A model generated the notes under the pieces. That model made no database searches and had not been told where the DNA came from. It worked only from the letters and a program-made list of their open reading frames with translations. A stretch of 64,000 bases of DNA from CAVROT01 sp963722905. Its GTDB lineage: Bacteria; Pseudomonadota; Alphaproteobacteria; Rhodobacterales; Rhodobacteraceae. The stretch is from NCBI GenBank assembly GCA_963722905.1, contig CAVROT010000004.1:1-64000 (forward strand), given 5' to 3'. Numbering within the stretch: position 1 is the stretch's first letter; the number at the start of each line of letters is the position of its first letter. A program made the position numbers and the translations under genes. Of this stretch, positions 53,447-62,504 are shown one piece after another.

Positions 53447-54238
53447 TCAACGCGACGCCGCGCGCCCCATGCCTTTCTCGAACCGGCGCAGCAGCAGCGA
53501 CAGGCTCAGCGTGAGCGCGAGATAGGCCAGAGCCACGACGTTGTAGGTCTCGAAATACCGAAAGTTCCCGGCTGCGGTGACCTTGCCCAGCTGGGTGATG
53601 TCCAGCACGCCCAGAACGGACACCAGGGACGAATCCTTCACCATCGCCACCAGATCGTTTCCCAGCGGCGGCAGGATGGTGCGCAGCGCCTGTGGCAGGA
53701 CGACATGGCGGAACCGCCGCCAGCCGCCCAGCCCCAGCGCCTCGGCCGCCTCGATCTGGCCATCGTCGACGCTCAGCAGGCCGGCGCGGAAGACCTCCGC
53801 AATGAAGGCCGAATAGCCGACGACCAGCGCCAGGATCGCCCTCCACAGCAGCGGGAAGTCACGGGTGGTCCAGGGATCTTCCCTCAATGGCGACGCGACC
53901 CAGTTCGCCGCCGTCACCAGCGCGGGGGCCGCGACGAAGGCGACGTAGAGCAGCAGCACCAGGATCGGCAGGCCGCGCACGATCTCCACGTAGAACCGCG
54001 CCGCCTGCCGCAGGACCACGCTGCGCGACAGCAGCGCCAGCGCAAGGCCCAGCCCCGCCAGGGACGCGGACGCGAAGGACACGGCCGTCACGAAGACGGT
54101 GATGCCGACCCCGCGCCACAGCGTCGCCGCGATCTGGCGGTAGAGCGGATCGGCCGACAGCCGCCACAGCGCGATGCACGCCAGGACCGCGACGGCCGCC
54201 AGCCACCACGGCAGGTCGTCGTCGCCCCGGCGACGCAT
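53447..54238 (-). CDS. polar amino acid ABC transporter permease
   Basis: This membrane subunit of the HisM/GlnP family has 263 residues and about five transmembrane helices. The ATPase-contact loop is near QIEAAEALGLGGWRRFRHVV. It is 24 bp downstream of a matching binding-protein gene on the same strand. The ATPase is not in this region. Confidence 0.9.
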   Translation of the reverse strand: MRRRGDDDLPWWLAAVAVLACIALWRLSADPLYRQIAATLWRGVGITVFVTAVSFASASLAGLGLALALLSRSVVLRQAARFYVEIVRGLPILVLLLYVAFVAAPALVTAANWVASPLREDPWTTRDFPLLWRAILALVVGYSAFIAEVFRAGLLSVDDGQIEAAEALGLGGWRRFRHVVLPQALRTILPPLGNDLVAMVKDSSLVSVLGVLDITQLGKVTAAGNFRYFETYNVVALAYLALTLSLSLLLRRFEKGMGRAASR

Positions 54239-54262
54239 TCGCCGGGGTTTCCGCGCCTGCGA

Positions 54263-55057
54263 TCAGCCGCCGACCTTGAAGTCGAGGAACCACTTGGTAT
54301 TCAGCGCCTCGATCGTGCCGTCGGCCTTCAGGGCGGCGATCGCCGCGTTGATCGGCGCGACCAGATCGGATCCCTTGGGGAAGATGAAACCGAAATCCTC
54401 GGTCCCCATAGTGTCGCCGACGATCTTGAGCGCGCCGTCAGACGCCTCGACATAGCCGGCACCGGCCGTGCCATCGGTCAACACCAGATCCACGTCGCCG
54501 GTCCGCAAGGCTTGCACGCCGGCGCCGAACGTCTCGAAGAGTTTTATGCGGGGGTTCGCCTCGTCGCCGTCCAGAACCTCGTAGACGCCGACATAGAAGG
54601 GCGTCGTGCCGGGCTGCGCTGCCATCAGCAGCGTGTCGTCGGCGCCGAAAGAGGCGGCGTCGGCGAACCGCGCCTCGTCGCCGCGCACCAGCATCACCAT
54701 CTCGGAACGCATGTAAGGCTCCGAAAAGTCGACCACCTCGGCGCGGTCCTCGCGGATGGTGATACCGGTCATGCCCATGTCGTATTGCCCCGTACTTACC
54801 GCGGGGATCATCGCGTCCCAACTCGTCGTCTCGTAGGAGACGGAGATGTTAAGCCGCTCTGCGATCTCGGCCATCGCGTCGTATTCCCAGCCCACCGGCT
54901 CGCCGCTGCCAGGATCCATGAACTGGAGCGGCGGATAGGCGTTCTCGGTCACGACGACGACGTCGCGGCCTCCGAGGTCCGGCAGGTCCTGCGCTGCGGC
55001 CCCTCGGGCGGACGGCACGAGGGCGAGGGCAAGGGCGATGATGGCGGCTGTGCGCAT
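54263..55057 (-). CDS. polar amino acid ABC transporter substrate-binding protein
   Basis: This periplasmic binding protein of the SBP_bac_3 family has 264 residues from the ATG at 55057, well spaced from AGGAG. A signal peptide (about 1-23) precedes NAYPPLQFMDPGSGEPVGWE and VSTGQYDMGMTGITIREDRA. It belongs with the permease next to it; ligand unknown (amino acid expected). Confidence 0.88.
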   Translation of the reverse strand: MRTAAIIALALALVPSARGAAAQDLPDLGGRDVVVVTENAYPPLQFMDPGSGEPVGWEYDAMAEIAERLNISVSYETTSWDAMIPAVSTGQYDMGMTGITIREDRAEVVDFSEPYMRSEMVMLVRGDEARFADAASFGADDTLLMAAQPGTTPFYVGVYEVLDGDEANPRIKLFETFGAGVQALRTGDVDLVLTDGTAGAGYVEASDGALKIVGDTMGTEDFGFIFPKGSDLVAPINAAIAALKADGTIEALNTKWFLDFKVGG

Positions 55058-55286
55058 GCGCATGTCTCCTGAAAGGTCGGAGCCGAGCCTATGCCGCGGT
55101 CCCACGTCGACGCAAGCCGCGGCGCCGGGTGCCGGTGCAGGCGGCGATGCAGTGCGCGGCTTGCCGGTTATTAGGGCGTTTCCAATGCGTCGCGGCCGCG
55201 GGCGTTTCGGCGACGTCGTTTGGACAAGGCGCCATCCAAAGCGCAGGCCGGGCCCCTTGACGCCGCCGTCATTGCGGGCCTTCACG

Positions 55287-56348
55287 TCAGACGGCCGCTC
55301 CAGTGGCCTGCCGGCCGCCGCAGACGGCGCAGTCGGGGCGGCGCCGGGTGGCGATGATGCGGGTCTCCGCGTAGAGCGCGTCGTAGATCAGCAACCGGCC
55401 CCGCAGTCCCTCGCCGGCGGCGACGATCTCCTTCACCGCCTCCACGGCCATCATAGCGCCGACGACGCCCGGCAGCGGACCGAGGACCCCGGCATCGACG
55501 CAGTTCCGCGCGACACCCGGCGCCGCCGGCACGGGAAAGACGCATGCATAGCAAGGCGCGCCCTGTGCAGGCGCGAATGTCGCCACCTGCCCCTCCCATT
55601 GGCTGAGAGCACCCGAGATCAGGGTCTTGCCTGCGGCCGAGACCGCGTCGTTCAGCAGGTATTTCGTAGCGACGTCGTCGGTGCAGTCCAGAACCAGATC
55701 GTACTCGGCAAGGATTGCCGCGGCGTCGCCCGCCGACAGGCGTCGGTGATAGGGACGTACCGTCACGTAGGGGTTGGAGGCCAGCATCGCCGCCTGCGCC
55801 GAAAAGACCTTCGGCATGCCGATCCGCGCATCCGTGTGAATGGTCTGGCGCTGAAGGTTCGTCGCTTCCACCGCGTCGCCGTCGATCACCCCGATGACGC
55901 CCACGCCGGCCGCGGCCAGGTGCATCAGCGCGGGCGATCCCAGCCCGCCGGCCCCCACGACCAGGACGCGCGCCGACTTGAGGCGCTTCTGGCCGGTTCC
56001 GCCGATCTCGCGCAGGACGACGTGGCGGGCATACCGGTCCAGCTCACCGGGACGGAAAGCGGCCGGATCGTGGGTGGCGGGCCGGTTTTCGGGGCGAACG
56101 CGGGTACGCACCCGGCCGAGGCCCGCCGAATAGGCGGCGGCCAGTGCCGCGAGGCCACCGACCACCAGCCATTCCCCGGCCGACCCGCCCGTCGCCACGC
56201 GCAGGGCATTGCCGGGCGGCAGCGCCACGCTGAGCGCCAGTACCGCGACGTAAAGCAAGGCCAGCAGCAGCATCCGGGCTTGCGCGGGCAGCCCGGCGGC
56301 CCGCCCCGCGAACCAGATCGCGGCGGCCACGAGAAGGCTCAGCGCCAT
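55287..56348 (-). CDS. MoeB/ThiF-family adenylyltransferase with N-terminal membrane helices
   Basis: This E1-like enzyme activates the C-terminus of a small sulfur-carrier protein (MoaD- or ThiS-type) by adenylation. It has 353 residues. The catalytic domain starts near residue 100, with LVVGAGGLGSPALMHLAAAG, the NLQRQTIH motif and two CxxC zinc pairs (CYAC and CAVC). The first 85 residues hold about three hydrophobic segments, so the enzyme is probably membrane-attached. It is 109 bp downstream of dut on the same strand. Confidence 0.85.
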   Translation of the reverse strand: MALSLLVAAAIWFAGRAAGLPAQARMLLLALLYVAVLALSVALPPGNALRVATGGSAGEWLVVGGLAALAAAYSAGLGRVRTRVRPENRPATHDPAAFRPGELDRYARHVVLREIGGTGQKRLKSARVLVVGAGGLGSPALMHLAAAGVGVIGVIDGDAVEATNLQRQTIHTDARIGMPKVFSAQAAMLASNPYVTVRPYHRRLSAGDAAAILAEYDLVLDCTDDVATKYLLNDAVSAAGKTLISGALSQWEGQVATFAPAQGAPCYACVFPVPAAPGVARNCVDAGVLGPLPGVVGAMMAVEAVKEIVAAGEGLRGRLLIYDALYAETRIIATRRRPDCAVCGGRQATGAAV

Positions 56349-56457
56349 CGCGCACCGCCTCCCGCGTGGCTCCGGGTCCGGTGGCCGGCGACGGTCATCG
56401 CGAGCCGGTGAGACATGACGTTTCCTTCCCGCTGGACGCCGCGCGCCGGCCTCCGCG

Positions 56458-56922
56458 TCACGACCGGCCGGTCGAGCCGAAGCCGCCCTCGCCCCGCGCC
56501 GTGGGCGGGAGGGCCGTCACGACGGTCCAGAGAGCGCGCACCACCGGGGCGACGACGGCCTGCGCGATCCGGTCGCCGTGGCGCACGATATAGGGCGCCC
56601 CCCCGAGGTTCACCAGCAGGATGCCCAGCGGCCCGCGATAGTCCGAATCGATCGTGGCTGGCGTGTTGGGCAGGGTGATGCCAGCGTCCCGCGCCAGCCC
56701 CGACCGGGGGCGCAGCTGCATCTCGAACCCGTAGGGCACCGCCACGCGAAGGCCCGTCGGCACGACCACGCGCGCCATCGGCGCCAGAGCGATTCCATCC
56801 GCCCTGTCGGCGGGCGGCAAATTGGCCCTGATATCGGCGCCGGCAGACCCCGCCGTCGCGTGGGCCGGAAGTGCGATGGCGGGATCGGCCCAGTCCTCGC
56901 GCATGACCGAAATGCTCGTCAT
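56458..56922 (-). CDS. dut: deoxyuridine triphosphatase
   Basis: Dut hydrolyses dUTP to dUMP, preventing uracil incorporation and supplying the dTMP precursor. All five trimeric dUTPase motifs are visible in 154 residues: AGADIRA, PRSGLARDAGI, TIDSDYRGPLGI, RIAQAVVAPV and the C-terminal GEGGFGSTGRS. It lies between coaBC and the MoeB-like gene. Confidence 0.95.
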   Translation of the reverse strand: MTSISVMREDWADPAIALPAHATAGSAGADIRANLPPADRADGIALAPMARVVVPTGLRVAVPYGFEMQLRPRSGLARDAGITLPNTPATIDSDYRGPLGILLVNLGGAPYIVRHGDRIAQAVVAPVVRALWTVVTALPPTARGEGGFGSTGRS

Positions 56923-57168
56923 TCCGTCGATCCTGTCACGCCTACAGCGCGTGCCGCGGCGACCGTGCTGGACGTAACACCGCGTCCTGGGCCGGCCGCC
57001 TCCAATCCGTGAAACGGTTGGGCGCAGGTTGCGTCATCGGATGGCATTCTCGGCGGCGCCCATTCCTTCAGAGCATTCAAGGCGGTTGCAGGGTAAATCA
57101 TCCATCTGCAGACGACGGCCCCGCTGGCGGACGGCGCGAAGCGCCCGCAGGATCGCGCCTTCGACGCA

Positions 57169-58434
57169 TCAGGCACCGGGCACCGGCCCCGTTTCCTGCA
57201 GGGCGGCGGCAATGCGGTGGGCCAGCCTGCGCGCCACCTCCCCCTTGGGCATGCGCGGCCACGTTTCAGAGCCCGCGTCCTCGATCAGAGTGACGGCGTT
57301 CTGCGTGCCGCCCATGACGCCGCTGCCGGGCGACACGTCGTTGGCGAGGATCCAGTCGCAACCCTTGCGACGCCGCTTGGCCGTCGCGCGGGCGACCACG
57401 TCCCCGGTCTCGGCCGCGAAGCCGACCACCAGGGTCGGACGGCCGTCCGTCATATGCGCGACCTCGGACAGGATGTCGGGATTCTCGGCGAGCTTCAGCG
57501 CCGGCGGGCCGGCCGCATCCTTCGACAGCTTGGCGTCACCGGCGCCGACGACGTGCCAGTCGGCCACCGCCGCGGCGAAGATCGCGGCATCGGACGGCAG
57601 CGCCGCGCGGACCGCCGCCAGCATCTGCACCGCCGTCTCGACCGCGACGACGTGCACGCCGGGGGGCGGCGGAACCTCCGCCGGCCCGGTGACGAAGGTG
57701 ACGTCCGCCCCGAGGTCCGCCAGAGCCGCGCCGATGGCCGAACCCTGCGCGCCCGACGAACGGTTGGCGATGTAGCGCACCGGATCTATGGGCTCGTGCG
57801 TGGGCCCCGACGTGACGAGGATGCGCCGCCCGCTCAGCGGCGCCGCGTCGTCGCCCGGCGGGTTCCACATTCCGGTTCCGGCAGGCGTTGACCTGCGAAG
57901 CTCCGACCGGATCGCCTCCATGATGGCGGGCACTTCGGCCAGCCGACCGGGACCGTATTCGCCGCAGGCCATCTCGCCCGCGTCGGGGCCGACGATCGCG
58001 ACGCCATCGGCCCCGAGCGCTGCAAGGTTGCGCTGCGTTGCCGGGTGCGACCACATCCGCACGTTCATCGCCGGGGCGATGAGCACCCGCTTGTCGGTCG
58101 CCAGCAGGAGGGTCGTCGCCAGATCGTCGCAGAGGCCCAGGGCCATGCGGGCCAGCAGGTCGGCCGTGCAGGGCGCCACGACCACCAGATCGGCCGCGCG
58201 GCTCAGTTGTATATGGCCCATCTCGGCCTCGTCGGTGAGATCGAAGAGTTCGGTGTAGACGCGCCGTCCGGCCAGAGCGGACAGCGACAGCGGCGTGACG
58301 AACTGCGCGCCGGACCGCGTCAGAACCGGCGTCACCTCTACGCCGTCGCGGCGCAATGCGCGCACGAGCTCCAGCGCCTTGAACGCGGCTATGCCGCCCG
58401 AGACGATGAGCAGAACGTGATCGGACGTCGGCAT
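57169..58434 (-). CDS. coaBC: bifunctional phosphopantothenoylcysteine synthetase/decarboxylase
   Basis: This enzyme catalyses two steps of coenzyme A synthesis. It has 421 residues from the ATG at 58434 (MPTSDHVLLIVSGGIAAFKA). The N-terminal CoaC domain (FMN, about 1-190) has APAMNVRMWSHPATQRN and CGEYGPGRLAEVP. The C-terminal CoaB domain (about 200-400) has RRILVTSGPTHEPIDPVRYI and WILANDVSPGSG. It is 246 bp upstream of dut on the same strand. Confidence 0.95.
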   Translation of the reverse strand: MPTSDHVLLIVSGGIAAFKALELVRALRRDGVEVTPVLTRSGAQFVTPLSLSALAGRRVYTELFDLTDEAEMGHIQLSRAADLVVVAPCTADLLARMALGLCDDLATTLLLATDKRVLIAPAMNVRMWSHPATQRNLAALGADGVAIVGPDAGEMACGEYGPGRLAEVPAIMEAIRSELRRSTPAGTGMWNPPGDDAAPLSGRRILVTSGPTHEPIDPVRYIANRSSGAQGSAIGAALADLGADVTFVTGPAEVPPPPGVHVVAVETAVQMLAAVRAALPSDAAIFAAAVADWHVVGAGDAKLSKDAAGPPALKLAENPDILSEVAHMTDGRPTLVVGFAAETGDVVARATAKRRRKGCDWILANDVSPGSGVMGGTQNAVTLIEDAGSETWPRMPKGEVARRLAHRIAAALQETGPVPGA

Positions 58435-58494
58435 TGGCAGACCCCCCTTTTTCGGCGTCGCGACCCTATGGGGCGCCACCGTGACCCGCAACCG

Positions 58495-59343
58495 TCAGCG
58501 GAAGGCGTCGCACGGGTCGCCGCGGGACGACGCCGGAGATACGGCCCACGCATCGAACGGCGGATCGCCCGGCGGCGAAGCCTCGAACTGACCAACCGAC
58601 GTCACGGTCAGGTCCGGCGCGGCGATTGCCAGGGCGGCGGGCACGCCCCAGTCGCGGCGCGCGTGCCCGTTGCCGGTTATGACCACCACCGGACCGCCCG
58701 TCTCGGCGATAGCGGCCACCACCGCCCGGGCAAGGGCCGCGTCGCGCAGGCGCTGCGCCTCGACCATGCCGGGCAGCATTTCAGGGGGGAGGGCGCCGCA
58801 GTGGGACCCGCCCTGCGCCTCGGCCCGCGCCGCGGCCTCGTCAGGTGGCAGTCCGACGCCCAGTCCGAACACGTCCCCCGCGGGTCCCATGACTGCCGCT
58901 GCGCCGTCGATTACGGCACGACGCGCATCGTCTCCTGCCACCTCGCCGCCGAAGATCGCCGCATCGGCCGCGGCGGCAAAGATCGGGCGGTACATCGAGA
59001 AATCGGGCCAGCCGCGCGCCTCCCAGTCCAGCGCCTCGCCCAGGCCGGGGGCCGGCCCGTGGCTCTGGGCGCGCAGGGCGAGGGCCGGCGGCAGCATCTC
59101 GAAGACCAGCGCGGCAGGCGCGATGCTGACGACCCACCGGGCCTGATTGGCGTGGTGGAAGGGGTTGTCGTGAAGCTCGCCCAGAAGAACGACGTCGGCG
59201 GCCGGAGGTACGTCATCGGGGCCCAATTCGGCCGCCGATACGCTTTCGCCCCAGAATACGGTCAGCACGACAGCAAAGACAACCGGCACGGCGTATCCAA
59301 ATGCGCAGCCGCCACGTCCGCGCCGACGGATCGACGCGGCCAC
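58495..59343 (-). CDS. ChaN-like exported protein
   Basis: This 282-residue protein belongs to the ChaN/DUF399 group (haem-binding uptake, TIKI-like fold). An N-terminal signal or membrane segment (about 12-37) is followed by VLLGELHDNPFHHANQARWV, AIFGGEVAGDDARRAVIDGA and ITGNGHARRDWGVPAAL. It lies 60 bp upstream of coaBC on the same strand and 14 bp downstream of rpoH. Haem or iron handling is inferred from the family. Confidence 0.78.
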   Translation of the reverse strand: MAASIRRRGRGGCAFGYAVPVVFAVVLTVFWGESVSAAELGPDDVPPAADVVLLGELHDNPFHHANQARWVVSIAPAALVFEMLPPALALRAQSHGPAPGLGEALDWEARGWPDFSMYRPIFAAAADAAIFGGEVAGDDARRAVIDGAAAVMGPAGDVFGLGVGLPPDEAAARAEAQGGSHCGALPPEMLPGMVEAQRLRDAALARAVVAAIAETGGPVVVITGNGHARRDWGVPAALAIAAPDLTVTSVGQFEASPPGDPPFDAWAVSPASSRGDPCDAFR

Positions 59344-59357
59344 CTTACGCGGCGGGC

Positions 59358-60236
59358 TCAGGCCAGGAACTGGTGAACCTCCTGCGACTGGTCCTCGAGG
59401 CTGCGCCGCATCTTGCCGAAGGCCGCAGCCTCCAGTTGGCGAACCCGCTCCTTGCTGAGTTTCAGCTCGTTGCCGAGGCTTTCCAGCGTGCGCGGATCGT
59501 CACGCAGCTTGCGCTCGCGCACGATGAACCGTTCGCGATCGTTCAACTGGCCCATTGCGCTTACCAGCCACGCGCGGAGGACCGATATGTCCTTTTCATG
59601 CGCGACCGTCTCGGATGCCTGCGCCGTCTCGTCCTCCAGCGCGTCGATCCACTGACGGCCCTCGTCCTCGGCCGACTGGGTGACGTTCAGCGAATAGTCG
59701 GACCCGGCAAGACGGCCTTCCATCATTTCCACATCGTGCAGCGGCACGCCGACCTCGGTGCTGATCATGTGGCGCAACTGATGCTTGTCCAGTCGTTCGC
59801 CGCGTGCGGCGGCCTCGCGCTCCAATCGGGCCTGAACCCGGCGCATGTTGAAGAACAGCGACTTCTGCGACGACGTGCTGCCGGTGCGGACCATCGACCA
59901 GTTGCGCATCACGTAGTCCTGGATCGACGCCTTGATCCACCAGACCGCGTAGGTCGAGAACCTCACGCCGCGGTCGGGATCGAACTTGTCCGCGGCCTTC
60001 ATCAGGCCCAGCCCCGCCTCCTGGATGAGGTCGTTCATCGGGGCGCCGTAGCGCCGGAACTTGCCCGCCATCGAGATCGCGAGCCGCATGTAGGCCGTGA
60101 TAAGACGATGCAGTGCAGCTTCGTCCCGGTGGTCGCGCCACGCATAGGCCAGCCGAAGCTCGGTCTCGGCATCCAGAAGCTCGGCCTTCATGGCCCGTCG
60201 CGTCAGGGTCCGGTCGGAATATACATCGGCGGCCAT
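59358..60236 (-). CDS. rpoH: RNA polymerase heat-shock sigma factor, RpoH family
   Basis: This is a sigma-32 type factor of 292 residues. Region 2 includes LIQEAGLGLMKAADKFDPDR and FSTYAVWWIKASIQDYVMRN. The RpoH-box-like QKSLFFNMRRVQ is present. Region 4 has LESLGNELKLSKERVRQLEA. Many Rhodobacterales have two RpoH proteins, the second linked to singlet-oxygen stress; which one this is cannot be told. It is divergent from cobU. Confidence 0.93.
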   Translation of the reverse strand: MAADVYSDRTLTRRAMKAELLDAETELRLAYAWRDHRDEAALHRLITAYMRLAISMAGKFRRYGAPMNDLIQEAGLGLMKAADKFDPDRGVRFSTYAVWWIKASIQDYVMRNWSMVRTGSTSSQKSLFFNMRRVQARLEREAAARGERLDKHQLRHMISTEVGVPLHDVEMMEGRLAGSDYSLNVTQSAEDEGRQWIDALEDETAQASETVAHEKDISVLRAWLVSAMGQLNDRERFIVRERKLRDDPRTLESLGNELKLSKERVRQLEAAAFGKMRRSLEDQSQEVHQFLA

Positions 60237-60342
60237 GGCTGGTATCCCCGGCTTCGGCGGGCCCTTCCGGCGCCCGCTGCTGAACGTTCCCGTTCACTCT
60301 ATAATCATTCTATATCGCACGTCCTCAGAAAGTTCCGGCAAG

Positions 60343-60888
60343 TTGCAGCAGTCTCTCACGATCGTCATCGGCGGTGCCGCGAGCGGCAAGTCCAGCATGG
60401 CCGAGCGCATCGTGCGGCATTTTGTCCAACATGCAGCGGTGCCGCCGGTCTACGTGGCCACGGCGCAATCCTGCGACGATGAGATGCGCAGGAAGGTCGC
60501 CGCGCACCGACGTTCGCGCGGGCCGGACTGGACCACGTTGGAGGCGCCGCTGGACGTCGGCGAGGCGCTGACGGGTGCCCCGCCGGACGCCGCGGTGCTG
60601 ATCGACTGCGCGACCCTGTGGCTGACCAATCACCTTCTGGCCGGTCACGATCTCGCGGCGGAAACGGATCGGCTGCTGGCGCAGCTCGGTGCGGCGCCCT
60701 GCCCGGTCGTCGTCGTCACCAACGAGGTCGGCATGGGCATCGTCCCCGGCGACGCCCTGTCGCGCCGGTTTCGCGAGGCGCAGGGGCGGCTGAACCGGAT
60801 GCTGGCGGCGCGGGCGGGCACGGTCGTCGGCGCCGTGGCGGGCCTGCCGCTGGCACTGAAGGGGCCGCTGCCGGAGGGCGCGGCATGA
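60343..60888 (+). CDS. cobU: adenosylcobinamide kinase/guanylyltransferase
   Basis: CobU (CobP) phosphorylates adenosylcobinamide and transfers GMP in late cobalamin synthesis. The TTG at 60343 is the most likely start, since the upstream extension looks non-coding. The P-loop is GGAASGKSSMAE at the N-terminus and the later motif is VVTNEVGMGIVPGDALSRRF. The length of about 181 residues is normal. It overlaps the next gene by four bases (ATGA). Confidence 0.92.
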   Translation: MQQSLTIVIGGAASGKSSMAERIVRHFVQHAAVPPVYVATAQSCDDEMRRKVAAHRRSRGPDWTTLEAPLDVGEALTGAPPDAAVLIDCATLWLTNHLLAGHDLAAETDRLLAQLGAAPCPVVVVTNEVGMGIVPGDALSRRFREAQGRLNRMLAARAGTVVGAVAGLPLALKGPLPEGAA

Positions 60889-61457
60889 GCGCGACCCTCT
60901 GGTGGGTGCGTCACGGCCCGACGCACGCACGCACCATGGTGGGCTGGTCGGACCTTCCCGCCGACCTCTCCGACACCGCGGCGCTGGCGCGGCTGGCCGA
61001 TCACCTGCCCGACGGGGCCACCGTCGTGTCCTCCACTCTGTCGCGCGCCCGCGCCACCGCCGACGCCATTGCCCGGGGCAGGCAACGGCTGCCCGACGAG
61101 CCCGATCTGCGCGAGATGAATTTCGGATCGTGGGAACTGCGCGCCCATGCCGAGATCGAAGCCCAGGACCCAACACTGATCAGCGCCTTCTGGGAGCGTC
61201 CGGGCGAGGTTCGCCCCCCCGGCGGCGAAAGCTGGGACGAGCTGCGCGGCCGGGTCGACTGCGCCGCGGACAGACTGGCCGCACGGGGCGGCGACATCGT
61301 GGTGGTGGCCCATTTCGGTCCGATCCTGACGCAGGTTCAACGCGCCGGCGATCTGACGGGAGAGGAGACGTTCGGCCACCGCATAGACAACCTTTCGGTT
61401 ACACGTCTGACCCTGGGTGACGGATGGACCGCCGGGCCGATCAATCACCGTCCGTGA
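60885..61457 (+). CDS. histidine phosphatase family protein (CobC-like)
   Basis: This phosphoglycerate-mutase-like phosphatase has 190 residues, with the active His in WWVRHGPTHARTMVGW and the second His in VVVAHFGPILTQV. Being coupled to cobU, it is probably CobC, the alpha-ribazole-phosphate phosphatase of cobalamin synthesis. That assignment rests mainly on context. Confidence 0.82.
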   Translation: MSATLWWVRHGPTHARTMVGWSDLPADLSDTAALARLADHLPDGATVVSSTLSRARATADAIARGRQRLPDEPDLREMNFGSWELRAHAEIEAQDPTLISAFWERPGEVRPPGGESWDELRGRVDCAADRLAARGGDIVVVAHFGPILTQVQRAGDLTGEETFGHRIDNLSVTRLTLGDGWTAGPINHRP

Positions 61458-61515
61458 TCGCGGCGATGCCGATGTGTCGTTGGCGCAAGTCGCACGGCCC
61501 TCGTAGGCTGTCCGA

Positions 61516-62403
61516 ATGAACGGCACCCTCATCATCGGCGACCGCGCCTATTCCAGCTGGTCCCTCCGCGGCTGGCTGGCGTTCGAACGCTTCGGCCTGC
61601 CGGTCGAGACGCGTCTCGTCAGCTTTGCCGACGCGTCGGTGCCGCATCACCTGCGCGACCACCCGCCGGCCCGGACCGTCCCACTGTGGCTCGCGCCCGA
61701 CGGCGCGCAGGTCGCCGACAGCCTGGCCATCGCCGAGGAACTGGCCAGCCGCCAACCCGGCGCCCGTCACTGGCCCGCCGACCCGCGCGCCCGCGCCACG
61801 GCGCGTTCGCTGGCGTTCCGTATGCACGACGGCTTCGGCGCGCTGCGGACGGACTGCCCGATGAACCTGCGCGTGGCCTACGCGGGCGTCGAGCTGTCGG
61901 ACGACGTCCGCGCCGACCTGGATTTGCTGGCGGAACTCTGGAGCCACGCGCGTGCAATCTGCGGCCCGGATGGACCCTGGCTCTGCGGGGATTACAGCAT
62001 CGCCGATGCGTGCTTCGCGCCGGTTGCAGCCCGGATCGCGACCTACGGCCTGCCGATGCCGCCCGAGGCGATGGACTATGTCGCGGCGCATCTGGCGGAT
62101 CCGGCGTTCCGCCGCTGGCGCGCGATGGCGCTGGCCGGCGGGCCCGACCTTCCGTGGTACGCCCGCGGTCACGCGCGGCGCGACTGGCCCGGTCCGAAGG
62201 TCGTGTTGGCGGCGGACGCCGATGGTCCATCGGTCAACGGCGCGTGCCCTTGTTCCGGAAAGCCCGTGACGGATTTTCTGGCCATCGACGGCACGACGTT
62301 CGGTTTCTGCAACGCTTTCTGCCGCGACAAGACACAGGCGGATCCAGCTGCATGGCCCGCGTTCGCCGCCCTTGCCGGTCGCTACGGGGTCGCGCTCGAA
62401 TAG
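61516..62403 (+). CDS. glutathione S-transferase with extra cysteine-rich C-terminal domain
   Basis: The first 220 or so residues are a GST (N-terminal thioredoxin fold with LIIGDRAYSSWSLRGWLAFE, then the helical domain with YSIADACFAPVAARIATYGL). The last 60 residues form an unusual cysteine-rich module, ACPCSGKPVTDFLAIDG and FGFCNAFCRDKTQADPAAWP, resembling metal-binding TRASH/YHS domains. The total of 295 residues is longer than a usual GST. It lies 58 bp after the cobC-like gene and 101 bp before comM. The function is unknown. Confidence 0.85.
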   Translation: MNGTLIIGDRAYSSWSLRGWLAFERFGLPVETRLVSFADASVPHHLRDHPPARTVPLWLAPDGAQVADSLAIAEELASRQPGARHWPADPRARATARSLAFRMHDGFGALRTDCPMNLRVAYAGVELSDDVRADLDLLAELWSHARAICGPDGPWLCGDYSIADACFAPVAARIATYGLPMPPEAMDYVAAHLADPAFRRWRAMALAGGPDLPWYARGHARRDWPGPKVVLAADADGPSVNGACPCSGKPVTDFLAIDGTTFGFCNAFCRDKTQADPAAWPAFAALAGRYGVALE

Positions 62404-62504
62404 AGCGAAGCGGCCAGACCTTTGTCCATTGCTCTGCCGGCGACGTTAACCATTCCGAAACCCCGATCCCCTAGTTGTTAATCACCAGGGAACGGGAAGC
62501 GCCG

